The translations under genes were made by a program, and so were the position numbers. Source: CAYLXC01 sp964387865 (lineage in GTDB: Bacteria; Patescibacteriota; Microgenomatia; Daviesbacterales; UBA10151). From it: a stretch of 57,441 bases of DNA. The notes beneath the pieces were generated by a model. The model was not told the origin of the DNA. It did not search any database and saw only the letters and a program-made list of their open reading frames with translations. Below, in pieces: positions 24,451 to 33,234 of the stretch; within the stretch, counting starts at the first letter, position 1; each line of letters opens with the position of its first letter. Location of the stretch: assembly GCA_964387865.1 (NCBI GenBank), contig CAYLXC010000004.1, forward strand, positions 1 to 57,441. The letters are read 5' to 3'.

Positions 24451-25207
24451 TTTTCAAAATCTCCTGAATTTGGCTATGTAATTTGAGTGCTGCCTCTCTA
24501 GGATTGGGGGCAAAAATGATGCTTCGAGATGAGTTTATTATTAAACCTTGTTTTTCGCTATTCAGACCATTCTTTATTGTACCTTCCAAATCTCCACCCT
24601 GAGCTCCAATACCCGGAACCAAAATTGGCATATCCCCAACGATTTTTCTCACCTCACCAATTTCTTTTGGATAAGTTGCCCCGACAACAACTGCCAAATT
24701 TCCATTTTCATTCCAGTCTTTTACATGCTGAGCCACCACTTGATAAAGTGATTTACCACCCACTTTTAAATCCTGGAATTCGCCTGCTCCTTTATTTGAT
24801 GTTTTAACCAAAATAAAAATTCCTTTATCACTTCTTTTTAAAAATGGTAAAAGGGATTCTTTTCCTAAATAAGGATGAATTGTGACAGCATCTGCTGCCA
24901 AATCATCAAAAATAGCTTTTACGTATGCTTCATTGGTATTGCCAATATCTCCACGCTTGGCATCTAAAATAACTGGAATATCAGGATAATTTTGATGAAT
25001 GTGTTGAACGATTTTCTTTAAAGATTCCCATCCAACTGATCCTTCTGCCTCAAAAAAAGCGATGTTTATTTTGTAAGCACAAACTAAATCGGAAGTATCA
25101 TTAACAATCTTCTGAATAAGAGGAAGATCAGAGGAGTCTAAACCAACACAAACAAATTTCCCCTCATCCCACCTTGTTTTTAATTTATCTATAAAAGTTT
25201 TGCCCAT
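24443..25207 (-). CDS. pyrF: Orotidine 5'-phosphate decarboxylase
   Basis: 254 residues of the longer (type 2) class. VCVGLDSSDLPLI at the start, the catalytic DAKRGDIGNTN (the D-x-K-x-x-D charge network), and VPGIGAQGGD as the phosphate-binding end. Yields UMP. First gene of pyrF-pyrE-pyrC-eamA-pyrD. Its promoter shares a -35 core with the divergent mreC promoter. Confidence 0.95.
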   Translation of the reverse strand: MGKTFIDKLKTRWDEGKFVCVGLDSSDLPLIQKIVNDTSDLVCAYKINIAFFEAEGSVGWESLKKIVQHIHQNYPDIPVILDAKRGDIGNTNEAYVKAIFDDLAADAVTIHPYLGKESLLPFLKRSDKGIFILVKTSNKGAGEFQDLKVGGKSLYQVVAQHVKDWNENGNLAVVVGATYPKEIGEVRKIVGDMPILVPGIGAQGGDLEGTIKNGLNSEKQGLIINSSRSIIFAPNPREAALKLHSQIQEILKNV

Positions 25208-25230
25208 AAATAAGAGGTTAAATTCTAATA

Positions 25231-25259
25231 AATATACCTGTTTTAAATCCTTTTGTCAA
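25231..25259 (-). promoter_or_regulatory. pyrF operon promoter
   Basis: Minus strand TTGACA (25259-25254), 17-base spacer, TATATT (25236-25231), then 23 bases to the ATG. The -35 is the complement of the mreC -35, so the two polymerase sites overlap. Confidence 0.75.
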
Positions 25260-25281
25260 AGCATTAAGCTTATGTTATATT
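25253..25281 (+). promoter_or_regulatory. mreC operon promoter
   Basis: TTGTCA 25253-25258, 17-base spacer, TATATT 25276-25281, nine bases to the ATG at 25291. Confidence 0.75.
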
Positions 25282-25290
25282 GTTTCCGCT

Positions 25291-26079
25291 ATGGATAGAG
25301 TAATTCCAAACTTTAAACTCACCTTATTTTTACTGGCCTTAAGTATTCTAATTATTCTTGCAGATTTAATTCATTTTTTAAGTTTGCCCAAGTATATTTT
25401 ATCCTATATTACAACACCGATATCCTTTGGACTTTATCAAACATATAATAAAATAAGCAGACAATTTTATTTTATATTTAATCTGCGTTCAGCAGCAGTT
25501 GAAAATAAAGCCTTAAAGGAACAACTCGGGCAGCTTCTTTCAGAGAATGCTCAAATAAGAAAAAGATTGGCAGAAACCGAAAGTCTAGTTGCACAACAAA
25601 ATGCTTTGGGGATTGCAACATATAATTTAACAAGCGCCCGCCCAATTGGCATACAAAGGTATTTAAGAATAGATAAGGGTTCTAAATCAGGATTAAAGCA
25701 AGGCAATGCAGTTGTTTTTAAAGATAATTATTTGGGAAAAATTGTCGGTTTGTCAGAGAATTTAGCCAATGTACAGCTACTTTCTGATCCGGATTCTAAG
25801 GTAGCAGCTTTTTCCCAAGGACTAGAAGGTAAAGCTAAGGGTGTTTTGACTGGCAAGTTTGGATCTGAGATGGTTTTGGAAAAGATTTTACATGAAGAAA
25901 AAATAAAGATTGGGGATTTGGTTTATTCTGAAGGGACTGAGGGTTTTTTACCAAGAGGATTAATTTTAGGCAAAGTTTCTCAAGTTTTAGGATTGGAAAA
26001 TGAGGTTTTTAAACAAGCTAAAGTCCAGCCAAATTTTGATATTAGAGATTTAGACTTGGTGTTTGTGATAAAGGAATAA
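25291..26079 (+). CDS. mreC: Rod shape-determining protein MreC
   Basis: 262 residues. One N-terminal membrane helix (12-30), a coiled coil (VENKALKEQLGQLLSENAQIRKRLAETE), then the MreC beta domains with RPIGIQRYLRIDKGSKSGLKQGNAVV, LVYSEGTEGFLPRGLILGKVSQV. Extracytoplasmic scaffold of the elongasome. First gene of mreC-mreD-mrdA-dprA. Confidence 0.93.
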   Translation: MDRVIPNFKLTLFLLALSILIILADLIHFLSLPKYILSYITTPISFGLYQTYNKISRQFYFIFNLRSAAVENKALKEQLGQLLSENAQIRKRLAETESLVAQQNALGIATYNLTSARPIGIQRYLRIDKGSKSGLKQGNAVVFKDNYLGKIVGLSENLANVQLLSDPDSKVAAFSQGLEGKAKGVLTGKFGSEMVLEKILHEEKIKIGDLVYSEGTEGFLPRGLILGKVSQVLGLENEVFKQAKVQPNFDIRDLDLVFVIKE

Positions 26080-26080
26080 A

Positions 26081-26530
26081 ATGAAAACTTTAATTATTGT
26101 CCTTATCATCTCATCCTTCCTCCAATCTACTATTTTACCAATTGACCTTACTTTAATTATCTTAATATCCAGGGTTTTTACAAGGGGGGGGGAAGCAAAT
26201 CTCTACCTTGCATTTGGCTTTGGACTGATGGATAGTATTTTAAGTCTAAGTATATTGGGAGCAAAAAGCATAATTTATGTAGTTTTGGTTCAACTTGCTC
26301 AAATGTTGTCTAAATCAAGACTTTCAGGAAACGGTGTGTTTATTATTCCTATATCGTTTGTCTTACTGTCAATAAATCAGTTGGTAACTTCAGCAGTAAA
26401 TAATTATTCTATTCAACTTTTCCCAAAAATTTTTTTAGAAAGTATGATATCTTTGCCTGTTTTTTATATGGTTAGATTTTGGGAAGAAAGATTTATCGTT
26501 AAGAAAGAACTTAAATTGAGAGTCAGGTGA
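26081..26530 (+). CDS. mreD: MreD-like membrane protein
   Basis: 149 residues, about five hydrophobic segments. Sequence is poorly conserved, but size, topology and place between mreC and mrdA identify it. A run of nine G (26184-26192) encodes part of TRGGEA; one slipped base would truncate the protein early. The stop TGA overlaps the GTG start of the next gene. Confidence 0.75.
   Translation: MKTLIIVLIISSFLQSTILPIDLTLIILISRVFTRGGEANLYLAFGFGLMDSILSLSILGAKSIIYVVLVQLAQMLSKSRLSGNGVFIIPISFVLLSINQLVTSAVNNYSIQLFPKIFLESMISLPVFYMVRFWEERFIVKKELKLRVR
26184..26192 (+). repeat. G9 homopolymer inside mreD
   Basis: Nine consecutive G in an AT-rich gene, currently in frame (AGG GGG GGG GAA). Slippage-prone. 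Confidence 0.9.
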
Positions 26531-28410
26531 CTACAGTTATGGTAAAAAGAAAGAAACATTTAGGTTTGGGTTTTAGCGATGAAGTAACAAAAGCATCAGA
26601 TAAAGCCAATATTCTAAAAAGAATAATAGAGTATGAATGGAAAGATAGTCTCATACCCAATTTTGATCCCCACTTTGGAAAAGAGATTGTTAGAAGTCCA
26701 TGGAGAATTACTTCCCTTTTTATAATTTGCATAATCTTATTTTTTATTATTTTTGTAAGAATATTTCATCTGCAAATAGTTGAGGGAAAAATAAATAGGG
26801 AATTGGCAGATGGAAATCGCATCCAAATTAAGATTATTCATGCACCAAGAGGTGTAATTTTTGATAGAAATGGAAAAATTTTGGCATCAAATTCTCCGGC
26901 CTTCAGATTATTGGACCCCAAAACTAAAAAGGTAAGACTTATTAGTCGAGAACAAGCTTTAGAGCTTGAAGTAAAAAATGATCCCAAAGTCTCGGAATTA
27001 GAAATTGACCATGTCAGAACCTATCCTTTGGGCGAAACTTTAGCTCATGTAATAGGCTACGTTGGAGAAGTATCTGAGGAAGAGCTAAAAACGGAAGAAT
27101 TTAAGAATTATAAACTTGGAGATCGAATTGGGAAGATGGGAATAGAAGCACAATACGAAAAAATACTAAGGGGGGTTGATGGAGGAGAAATTATTGAAGT
27201 TGATTCATCTGGTAAAACCGTAAGGACTCTTAGAAAAAATGTTCCAATTCCCGGACAAAATGTTTATATAACAATTGATAGTGAGTTGCAGGAGAAAATT
27301 TATCAACTTACAAAGGATGCAATTTCAAAAGTAGATAGCTGCTGTGGTGTAGCTGTTGCTATGGATCCACAAAGCGGCCAAGTTTTAGCCCTGCTCTCTT
27401 TTCCCACCTTTGATCCAAATATTTTTACAAATGTAGAAAATGAAGGAGTAATTTCTGAAACTTTAACCAATCCTTCATCCCCCATCTTAAACAGGGTGAT
27501 AGGAGGTACTTATCCTCCGGGATCAACCTTTAAGATAGTTTCTGCTTTGGCTGGATTAACATCAGGAAAATTTGGTGAACACACAACTATACAAGATAAT
27601 GGGGTGATGTATATTGGACCTTTCAAATTTACCAACTGGTATTTTAATCAGTACGGAAAAACAGAGGGTCCGGTTGATTTGATAAAAGCTATAAAACGCT
27701 CAAATGATACTTATTTTTATAATGTAGGGCAAGCAGTTGGAGAAAAAGTTTTGGCCCAGTGGGCTAAAAAGTTAAATTTGGGAGAAATATTAGGTATTGA
27801 TTTGCCAGGAGAGTTAAGGGGACTTATTCCAGATAATGATTGGAAAATGGAAAATTATGGATTGCCCTGGTATCCTGGTGATACTTTACATATGGCAATA
27901 GGCCAAGGATTCGTACTTACCACACCTTTGCAGATATTGGGAATCACATCATATATTGCTTCAGATGGTACTATTTACAAACCGCACCTTTTACAAAAAA
28001 TAACAAAAGATACAAAAGATTCATTTGTATTTAAATCTCAGGTCATACATTCCGATTTGACTGATCCAAAATGGGTTAAACTTATAAAGAAGGGCTTGGA
28101 AGAAGTAACAAAGCAAGGGGGTACAGCCTGGCCTTTTTTTATTTTCCCCATCCCGACTGCAGGAAAAACCGGAACTGCAGAATATGGTGATCCAAAAGAC
28201 AGAACGCATGCCTGGTATACTTCTTATGCACCTGCAGAGAATCCCAGAATTGTTCTAACTATTTTAATAGAGGGTGGAGGGGAAGGATCATCTGTTGCAG
28301 CACCTGTTGCAAAAGAGGTTTATCGCTGGTATCTTTCAGAGGATAAAAATAATCTTATAAAAGATGTTTATACAAAAGCTACAGATTCAGGTAAGATTTT
28401 GGGGGAATAG
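26527..28410 (+). CDS. mrdA: Penicillin-binding protein 2 (elongasome transpeptidase)
   Basis: 627 residues. One membrane helix (62-81), PBP dimerisation domain with HAPRGVIFDRNG, then transpeptidase motifs SxxK at S333 (PGSTFK), SxN at S392 (KRSNDTYF) and KTG at about 547. Cross-links peptidoglycan during elongation. Start taken as GTG 26527, overlapping the mreD stop; ATG 26539 is the alternative. rodA is not next to it. Confidence 0.95.
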   Translation: MTTVMVKRKKHLGLGFSDEVTKASDKANILKRIIEYEWKDSLIPNFDPHFGKEIVRSPWRITSLFIICIILFFIIFVRIFHLQIVEGKINRELADGNRIQIKIIHAPRGVIFDRNGKILASNSPAFRLLDPKTKKVRLISREQALELEVKNDPKVSELEIDHVRTYPLGETLAHVIGYVGEVSEEELKTEEFKNYKLGDRIGKMGIEAQYEKILRGVDGGEIIEVDSSGKTVRTLRKNVPIPGQNVYITIDSELQEKIYQLTKDAISKVDSCCGVAVAMDPQSGQVLALLSFPTFDPNIFTNVENEGVISETLTNPSSPILNRVIGGTYPPGSTFKIVSALAGLTSGKFGEHTTIQDNGVMYIGPFKFTNWYFNQYGKTEGPVDLIKAIKRSNDTYFYNVGQAVGEKVLAQWAKKLNLGEILGIDLPGELRGLIPDNDWKMENYGLPWYPGDTLHMAIGQGFVLTTPLQILGITSYIASDGTIYKPHLLQKITKDTKDSFVFKSQVIHSDLTDPKWVKLIKKGLEEVTKQGGTAWPFFIFPIPTAGKTGTAEYGDPKDRTHAWYTSYAPAENPRIVLTILIEGGGEGSSVAAPVAKEVYRWYLSEDKNNLIKDVYTKATDSGKILGE

Positions 28411-28412
28411 TA

Positions 28413-29501
28413 ATGATTAAAAATATACCTTATCTTTTAGCGCTGCATTCTATAGTTGGTTTGGGGCCGGTGAGGCTTAAGGTTTTAATTGAGCATTTTA
28501 AAGATCCAAAAATTGCTTGGGAGGCAATATCCAAGGAACTTTTAAAAATAGGAATACCCAAAAATGTTGTTGATCTTTTGGTGGAAACACGAAATAATAT
28601 GGATCCCCAGACTTATGCTAATGATATCAGGGACGTAGGTATTAAATGGATAACTATATACGAAGAATCCTATCCCAACCTCCTGAAGCAAATTTATGAC
28701 CCGCCTATTGTTTTATATTACAAAGGCGTATTTCCAGTTGCTGGTGAAAAAGCCATAGCAGTTGTTGGAACAAGAAAAATGACAGGTTATGGAAAAATTG
28801 TGACAGACCAATTTACAAGGGAATTGGTTAATGCAGGATTAACAATCGTTTCAGGACTTGCCCGTGGGGTTGATAGTCAAGCTCATCTGAGTGCCCTTGA
28901 AGCAAATGGTAGAACTATTGCTATTTTAGGCGGAGGTTTAAATCAAATTTACCCTCCGGAAAATAGAGGATTGGCAGATAAAATTATCGATGGTCATGGT
29001 GCAATAATTTCTGAATTTCCTCCAGATTATCCCTCGCTTCCAGGTAACTTTCCTGCAAGAAATAGGATTATTTCAGGTCTTTCTTTGGCTGTTTTAGTAA
29101 CAGAGGCAGCAGAGGATTCAGGTTCTTTAATTACTGCAAGAGCTGCTGTGGAACAAGGCCGTGAAGTTTTTGCGGTACCAGGGCCAATAACATCTAATTT
29201 ATCAAAAGGTCCAATAGATTTAATCAAGGAAGGGGCAAAGCCTGTAACTGAAGTAGAGGAAATATTGGAAGAACTGGGAATAAGTAAAGTTAAAAGTTCA
29301 AAGTTAAAAATTCAAAGTGAAATAGAAGTATCTGAAAGTGAGAAGAAGATTTTGGATTGTTTGGAAAATGAGAATAGACATATTGATGAAATCTGTAGAA
29401 ATTTGAATTTATCAGCATCTCTTGTTTCAGCCAATTTATTAAAAATGGAAATTGCCGGATTAGTTCAAAACTTGGGAAGCGGTAACTATTGCAAAACATG
29501 A
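28413..29501 (+). CDS. dprA: DNA processing protein DprA
   Basis: 362 residues. N-terminal helical/HhH part (YLLALHSIVGLGPVRLKVL), Rossmann-like DprA domain (AVVGTRKMTGYG, GLARGVDSQAH, ILGGGLNQIYPPEN, EFPPDYPSLPGNFPARNRIISGLS), C-terminal winged helix (SEKKILDCLENENRHIDEICRNLNLSASLV). Loads RecA on incoming single strands, implying natural uptake of DNA. Residues 292-303 (KVKSSKLKIQSE) are a heptamer repeat insertion in the linker. Confidence 0.95.
   Translation: MIKNIPYLLALHSIVGLGPVRLKVLIEHFKDPKIAWEAISKELLKIGIPKNVVDLLVETRNNMDPQTYANDIRDVGIKWITIYEESYPNLLKQIYDPPIVLYYKGVFPVAGEKAIAVVGTRKMTGYGKIVTDQFTRELVNAGLTIVSGLARGVDSQAHLSALEANGRTIAILGGGLNQIYPPENRGLADKIIDGHGAIISEFPPDYPSLPGNFPARNRIISGLSLAVLVTEAAEDSGSLITARAAVEQGREVFAVPGPITSNLSKGPIDLIKEGAKPVTEVEEILEELGISKVKSSKLKIQSEIEVSESEKKILDCLENENRHIDEICRNLNLSASLVSANLLKMEIAGLVQNLGSGNYCKT
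29286..29320. repeat. Heptamer array inside dprA
   Basis: Five seven-base units, beginning AAAGTTA, AAAGTTC. In frame between the Rossmann and winged-helix domains. Same type of unit as the element at 17300. Confidence 0.85.
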
Positions 29502-29538
29502 TTGGTCATATACTAATTTTGTGAGATAATAATTTTAT

Positions 29539-29883
29539 ATGCCCAAGTATTTGCTTCTGATATTAATATTGACTATTATTCTTTTAACTGCTTCTATAAC
29601 TTTGCTTAAAAATACCAATTGGCTAAAAGCCGCATCCAAGAAGGAAATTGACACAGCCGTAAATCAGGCGAAGCTTTTATATAGTATTAAAAAAGGAGAA
29701 GATATATCGACAGGGCCTTGTTTATCAGATGCTTTAATGCCAAATTGGGTTTTAGATATTGCTCACAGTCCAAGGCAATCAATTGATGATTTGCCGGAGA
29801 ACCAGTGCCCTTCTTACAGGGAAGGAAGAAGTAAACATTTTGTTGAGTTAGATATAGATGGAAATTTAATTAGAGCAGAATGA
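29539..29883 (+). CDS. Small membrane-anchored hypothetical protein
   Basis: 114 residues. N-terminal hydrophobic anchor (4-24), then an extracytoplasmic part with two Cys (GPCLSDALMPNWVLDIAHSPRQSIDDLPENQCPSY) that could form a disulphide, and a short ending LDIDGNLIRAE. Not a family I can name. Its stop TGA is the first base triplet of the following repeat element. Confidence 0.6.
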   Translation: MPKYLLLILILTIILLTASITLLKNTNWLKAASKKEIDTAVNQAKLLYSIKKGEDISTGPCLSDALMPNWVLDIAHSPRQSIDDLPENQCPSYREGRSKHFVELDIDGNLIRAE

Positions 29884-29959
29884 CACGAAGTGTCATCCCG
29901 TACTTGATACGGGATCCATACAATTATTTATATAGATTCCTGCTTTCGCAGGAATGACA
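29881..29959. repeat. GTCAT-type composite repeat with TGTCAT/ATGACA ends
   Basis: TGACACGAAGTGTCA hairpin, then an element bounded by TGTCAT (29891-29896) and ATGACA (29954-29959). It contains ATCCCGTA/TACGGGAT and ATTCCTGC/GCAGGAAT hairpins. It sits between the anchored protein and the Clp ATPase gene. Confidence 0.85.
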
Positions 29960-29969
29960 AAAGTAAGCT

Positions 29970-32486
29970 ATGAAAAAATATCTGTCCATTCCTATTCATT
30001 TAATAGAATTCTGGTATCCGGAAGGCATTGAGTTTTTTGTAAGGACATGGAAAAATTTAATACTTTTCTTGGAAGAGGATTTGGCTGTTACCTTAATGTG
30101 GAAGTTAATTTTTGTTCCTCTTTTCCATGATTCCTCCATTGTCGGCAGAGTTTTAAGTTTCCTTTTTAGGCTTTTTAGAATTTTGACTGGACTTTTTGCT
30201 TTTTCTTTAGCATCAGTTGTACTTTTTGCAATTGCTATTTACTGGTTCTCACTACCTGTTTTAACAATTTTGGATGTTCCTCAATATCTATCAAGAATTT
30301 TAATTTTGGGGGGAATAGGATTATTTATAATTCATGTAACTTCACACCCTCACAAAAAAGTTTGGCAAATACAACTTGATAAAAATGCCTCCTTTTGGTC
30401 CGCATCCAGGTTAAAAAAAGAAGATGTAAACTTTGCCTATCTTTTAAAAGACAGAGAAGTATTGGATCTTATTTTACATTTAGAGTTTCAGAGTGAGTAT
30501 CTGCCTAAAATTATCATTCAAGATATTGATGAAGTGGGTCAAAAGGCCTACGAGCTTGCAAAAAATTGTGGCAGTGAATATTTAGGGCCAACGCATTTTT
30601 TTGTAGCTTCTTTAGAAGAAGTCCCAGGGATTGATAATATTCTTTTGAAACTTGACTTAAAATCCACTGATTTTGAGCAAGTTTTAAGGTATTTGGAGAA
30701 AAGAAAGCTAACATGGAGGAAAGTTTATATTTGGGATCATGATTTTACAATACGTCACCTTAAAGGTGTAAACAGAGGATGGCTTGGGGTTCCAACTCCT
30801 GCTTTGGATTTATTTAGTGAGGATTTAACAAAACAAGCAGCGTCTGTGGGATATCCAGACCTAATCAGAGAAAACACAATTGTCACGGAAGTTGTTAATA
30901 TTTTATCCCAACAAAGTGGCAGAAACGTTATCTTGGTAGGTCCTGCAGGATCTGGTAAATCCTCCCTTATAAAACATTTAGCAAAACAAATTGTTGCAGG
31001 TGATGCACCAGAGGCTTTGGCAACAAAAAGATTGGTACTTTTGGATTTAACAAAACTATTATCCGGAATTAAAACTCAAGGGGAGTTGGCAGAGCGGGTC
31101 AAAGATATTTTTCAAGAAGTTGCATTTGCCCAAAATGTAATTATTGTAATAGAGGAAATTCATGAGTTGGGAATGGGTGAGGTTGGATCATCATTTAATC
31201 TTTATTCTTTAATGGAGCAATATTTGGAGCAGGATGCATTTCAATTTGTTGGGACAACAGAGACGGAAAGTTACTCTAAAATTTTGGAAAAGAATGCATC
31301 TTTTGCAAGGATTTTTAGAAAAATAGAGCTCCCACCTGCAACATCATCTGATACATTAAATATTTTGGAGTATAGAGCAATTGAAGTTGAAAGAAAAAGT
31401 AAAGTTAAAGTTTCATTTGTTGCATTAAAGTTGTGCGTTGAGCTTTCGCAAAAGCATGTGCATGATAGAGTCTTGCCTGATTCTGCAATCTCAGTTTTTA
31501 AGGAAAGTTTGACTGAACCGATTAATGGGTGGGTAACAAAAGATGTTGTAAAAAAGGTAATCTCATCTAGGGTAAAAGTTCCTCTAATGGAGGTTGGAAC
31601 TGCTGACAAAAATAAACTGCTTAATTTGGAAGGGGAACTGCATGCAAGATTTATTGGACAGGAGCAGGCAGTAAAAGCAGTAGCGGATGCTTTAAGAAGA
31701 TCATCAACAGGTTTAAGAGAAGAAGATAGGCCTATTGGATCATTTTTATTTGTTGGACCAACAGGAGTTGGAAAAACAGAACTTGCAAAAACTTTATCAG
31801 AGATCTTTTTCAAAACACAGGGAGCATTTTTAAGGTTTGATATGTCTGAATATCAGAATCCGGAATCTGTGAGCCGGCTTATCGGTGGAGATGGAGAGGG
31901 CGGGCAACTGACAGAGGCAGTAAGACAAAAACCTTACTCGCTTTTGCTTCTGGATGAATTTGAAAAAGCCAATGAAAAAATCCTGACTTTGTTTTTGCAG
32001 GTTTTGGATGATGGACGGTTAACTGACGGGGCAGGAAGGACAGTCTTCTTTGATAATACAATAATAATTGCTACGTCAAATGTGGCTTCGCTCATAATTG
32101 CACAAGGTCTTCAGCAGGGAAAAAATTTGGAAATTATAGATAAAGAAGTTAATGATGGACTTTTGAGAACTTTTAAGCCGGAGCTTGTAAACAGATTTGA
32201 TGAGGTGGTTTTATTTAAACCATTAACGAATGAAGAGCTTCAAAAAATTGTCCAAATAAAACTTACAAATTTACAAAATCAGATGAAGGAAAAAGGATTT
32301 TTAGTGGAATTTGACAATCAATTAATTTCAGAACTTGCAAGAAGAGGCTTTGATCCAGTTCTGGGAGCAAGACCCTTAAGAAGATTAATTCAAGATACCC
32401 TGGAGGCAAAACTTTCAAGAATGATATTGGAAAATAAACTGGTTAAGGGAAATCCTTTCAAAGTTGGAGCTGATTTAATGGCATAA
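29970..32486 (+). CDS. Membrane-anchored Clp/Hsp100 AAA+ ATPase
   Basis: 838 residues. Two membrane helices at about 70-93 and 107-123 precede a Clp N-like helical part, then two AAA+ modules. D1 has Walker A GPAGSGKSS (324-332) and Walker B IIVIEEIHEL. D2 has GPTGVGKTE (about 594-602), LLLLDEFEKA and the C-terminal GARPLRRLIQDTLE sensor-2 region. It belongs with ClpA/B/C. I find no ClpB-type M-domain coiled coil and no (L/I)GF loop for ClpP after D2 Walker B, and no clpP is in the window. It may be a membrane-bound unfoldase acting alone or with an unknown protease. Confidence 0.9.
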   Translation: MKKYLSIPIHLIEFWYPEGIEFFVRTWKNLILFLEEDLAVTLMWKLIFVPLFHDSSIVGRVLSFLFRLFRILTGLFAFSLASVVLFAIAIYWFSLPVLTILDVPQYLSRILILGGIGLFIIHVTSHPHKKVWQIQLDKNASFWSASRLKKEDVNFAYLLKDREVLDLILHLEFQSEYLPKIIIQDIDEVGQKAYELAKNCGSEYLGPTHFFVASLEEVPGIDNILLKLDLKSTDFEQVLRYLEKRKLTWRKVYIWDHDFTIRHLKGVNRGWLGVPTPALDLFSEDLTKQAASVGYPDLIRENTIVTEVVNILSQQSGRNVILVGPAGSGKSSLIKHLAKQIVAGDAPEALATKRLVLLDLTKLLSGIKTQGELAERVKDIFQEVAFAQNVIIVIEEIHELGMGEVGSSFNLYSLMEQYLEQDAFQFVGTTETESYSKILEKNASFARIFRKIELPPATSSDTLNILEYRAIEVERKSKVKVSFVALKLCVELSQKHVHDRVLPDSAISVFKESLTEPINGWVTKDVVKKVISSRVKVPLMEVGTADKNKLLNLEGELHARFIGQEQAVKAVADALRRSSTGLREEDRPIGSFLFVGPTGVGKTELAKTLSEIFFKTQGAFLRFDMSEYQNPESVSRLIGGDGEGGQLTEAVRQKPYSLLLLDEFEKANEKILTLFLQVLDDGRLTDGAGRTVFFDNTIIIATSNVASLIIAQGLQQGKNLEIIDKEVNDGLLRTFKPELVNRFDEVVLFKPLTNEELQKIVQIKLTNLQNQMKEKGFLVEFDNQLISELARRGFDPVLGARPLRRLIQDTLEAKLSRMILENKLVKGNPFKVGADLMA

Positions 32487-32558
32487 AATCGCTTATCAAC
32501 TCCAGATCAGCATCTGAGTTAATTTTCTAAACTTAAATTTGTTATTATTAGAAGACCC

Positions 32559-32930
32559 ATGAAAAAATTCCTTCCCATTCTATTGGTAATCCTCACACTT
32601 TTGGTAGTTCCTCAAGTATTTGCAGCTCCTTCTTTGGATGATGTAAATCAGAAAGTTTGCTTTCGTTTTGAGGAGGATTTGAATAAGATGGCGGCTATTA
32701 TGGAAGAGTTAAGAAGAAGGGAAGGGATAACGGAAACCAGAGTTGCTTTTGGAGGAGTGGATACCCCAATTAAGAGTGCCGATTATTGGATAACATATGC
32801 AGCGGAGGCTGTAGCTTTTCAAAAAGCTAAACAGTTTTCATCAAAAAATCCACTTCGTTCAAACCTGGAAGTGTTAAAAAATAAAGTTTTAAGGGCTAAG
32901 AATGAAGTGGGAAAGGCACTAGATGAGTAA
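32559..32930 (+). CDS. Secreted helical hypothetical protein
   Basis: 123 residues. Clear signal peptide (KKFLPILLVILTLLVVPQVFA, cleavage after AFA). Mature part is helical and charged (EEDLNKMAAIMEELRRREG..., KAKQFSSKNPLRSNLEVLKNKVLRAKNEVGKALDE). No known family. Overlaps the next gene by eight bases; the two look co-translated and may be partners at the cell surface. Confidence 0.6.
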   Translation: MKKFLPILLVILTLLVVPQVFAAPSLDDVNQKVCFRFEEDLNKMAAIMEELRRREGITETRVAFGGVDTPIKSADYWITYAAEAVAFQKAKQFSSKNPLRSNLEVLKNKVLRAKNEVGKALDE

Positions 32931-33186
32931 AAAAATAATTTTTATGATATTTATAACTATTATAATCGTTATATTAACATTAGCCTTTTTAGTAAAGATT
33001 CCGGGAGGAAATCTTATTAGTCCTAACCTTCCATCAATTTTGAAAAAACCGATTCAAACCTCATCACCAATTCCCACTCCGATTCCATCCCCAACACCCA
33101 AGATTTTTAATTTTGATGCTTCAAGTGATTTAAAGGGAGAATTGGAAACTGTAAACCCTCAGGTTTTGGACTCTGATTTTGAGTAA
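32923..33186 (+). CDS. Small membrane protein with proline-rich linker
   Basis: 87 residues. One transmembrane segment (4-24), a Pro/Ser/Thr linker (SSPIPTPIPSPTPK) and an acidic tail (LETVNPQVLDSDFE). Probably anchored with its tail outside. Family unknown. Sits between the secreted helical protein and topA. Confidence 0.55.
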   Translation: MSKKIIFMIFITIIIVILTLAFLVKIPGGNLISPNLPSILKKPIQTSSPIPTPIPSPTPKIFNFDASSDLKGELETVNPQVLDSDFE

Positions 33187-33234
33187 ACTGATTATCCCTT
33201 GACAACTAATATACAATTACCCCAGAGTAGAAAT

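Noticed and set aside
31271..31813. 180-codon minus-strand open frame within the Clp ATPase gene
   Set aside because: Fully antisense to a conserved AAA+ region; no homology pattern or promoter.
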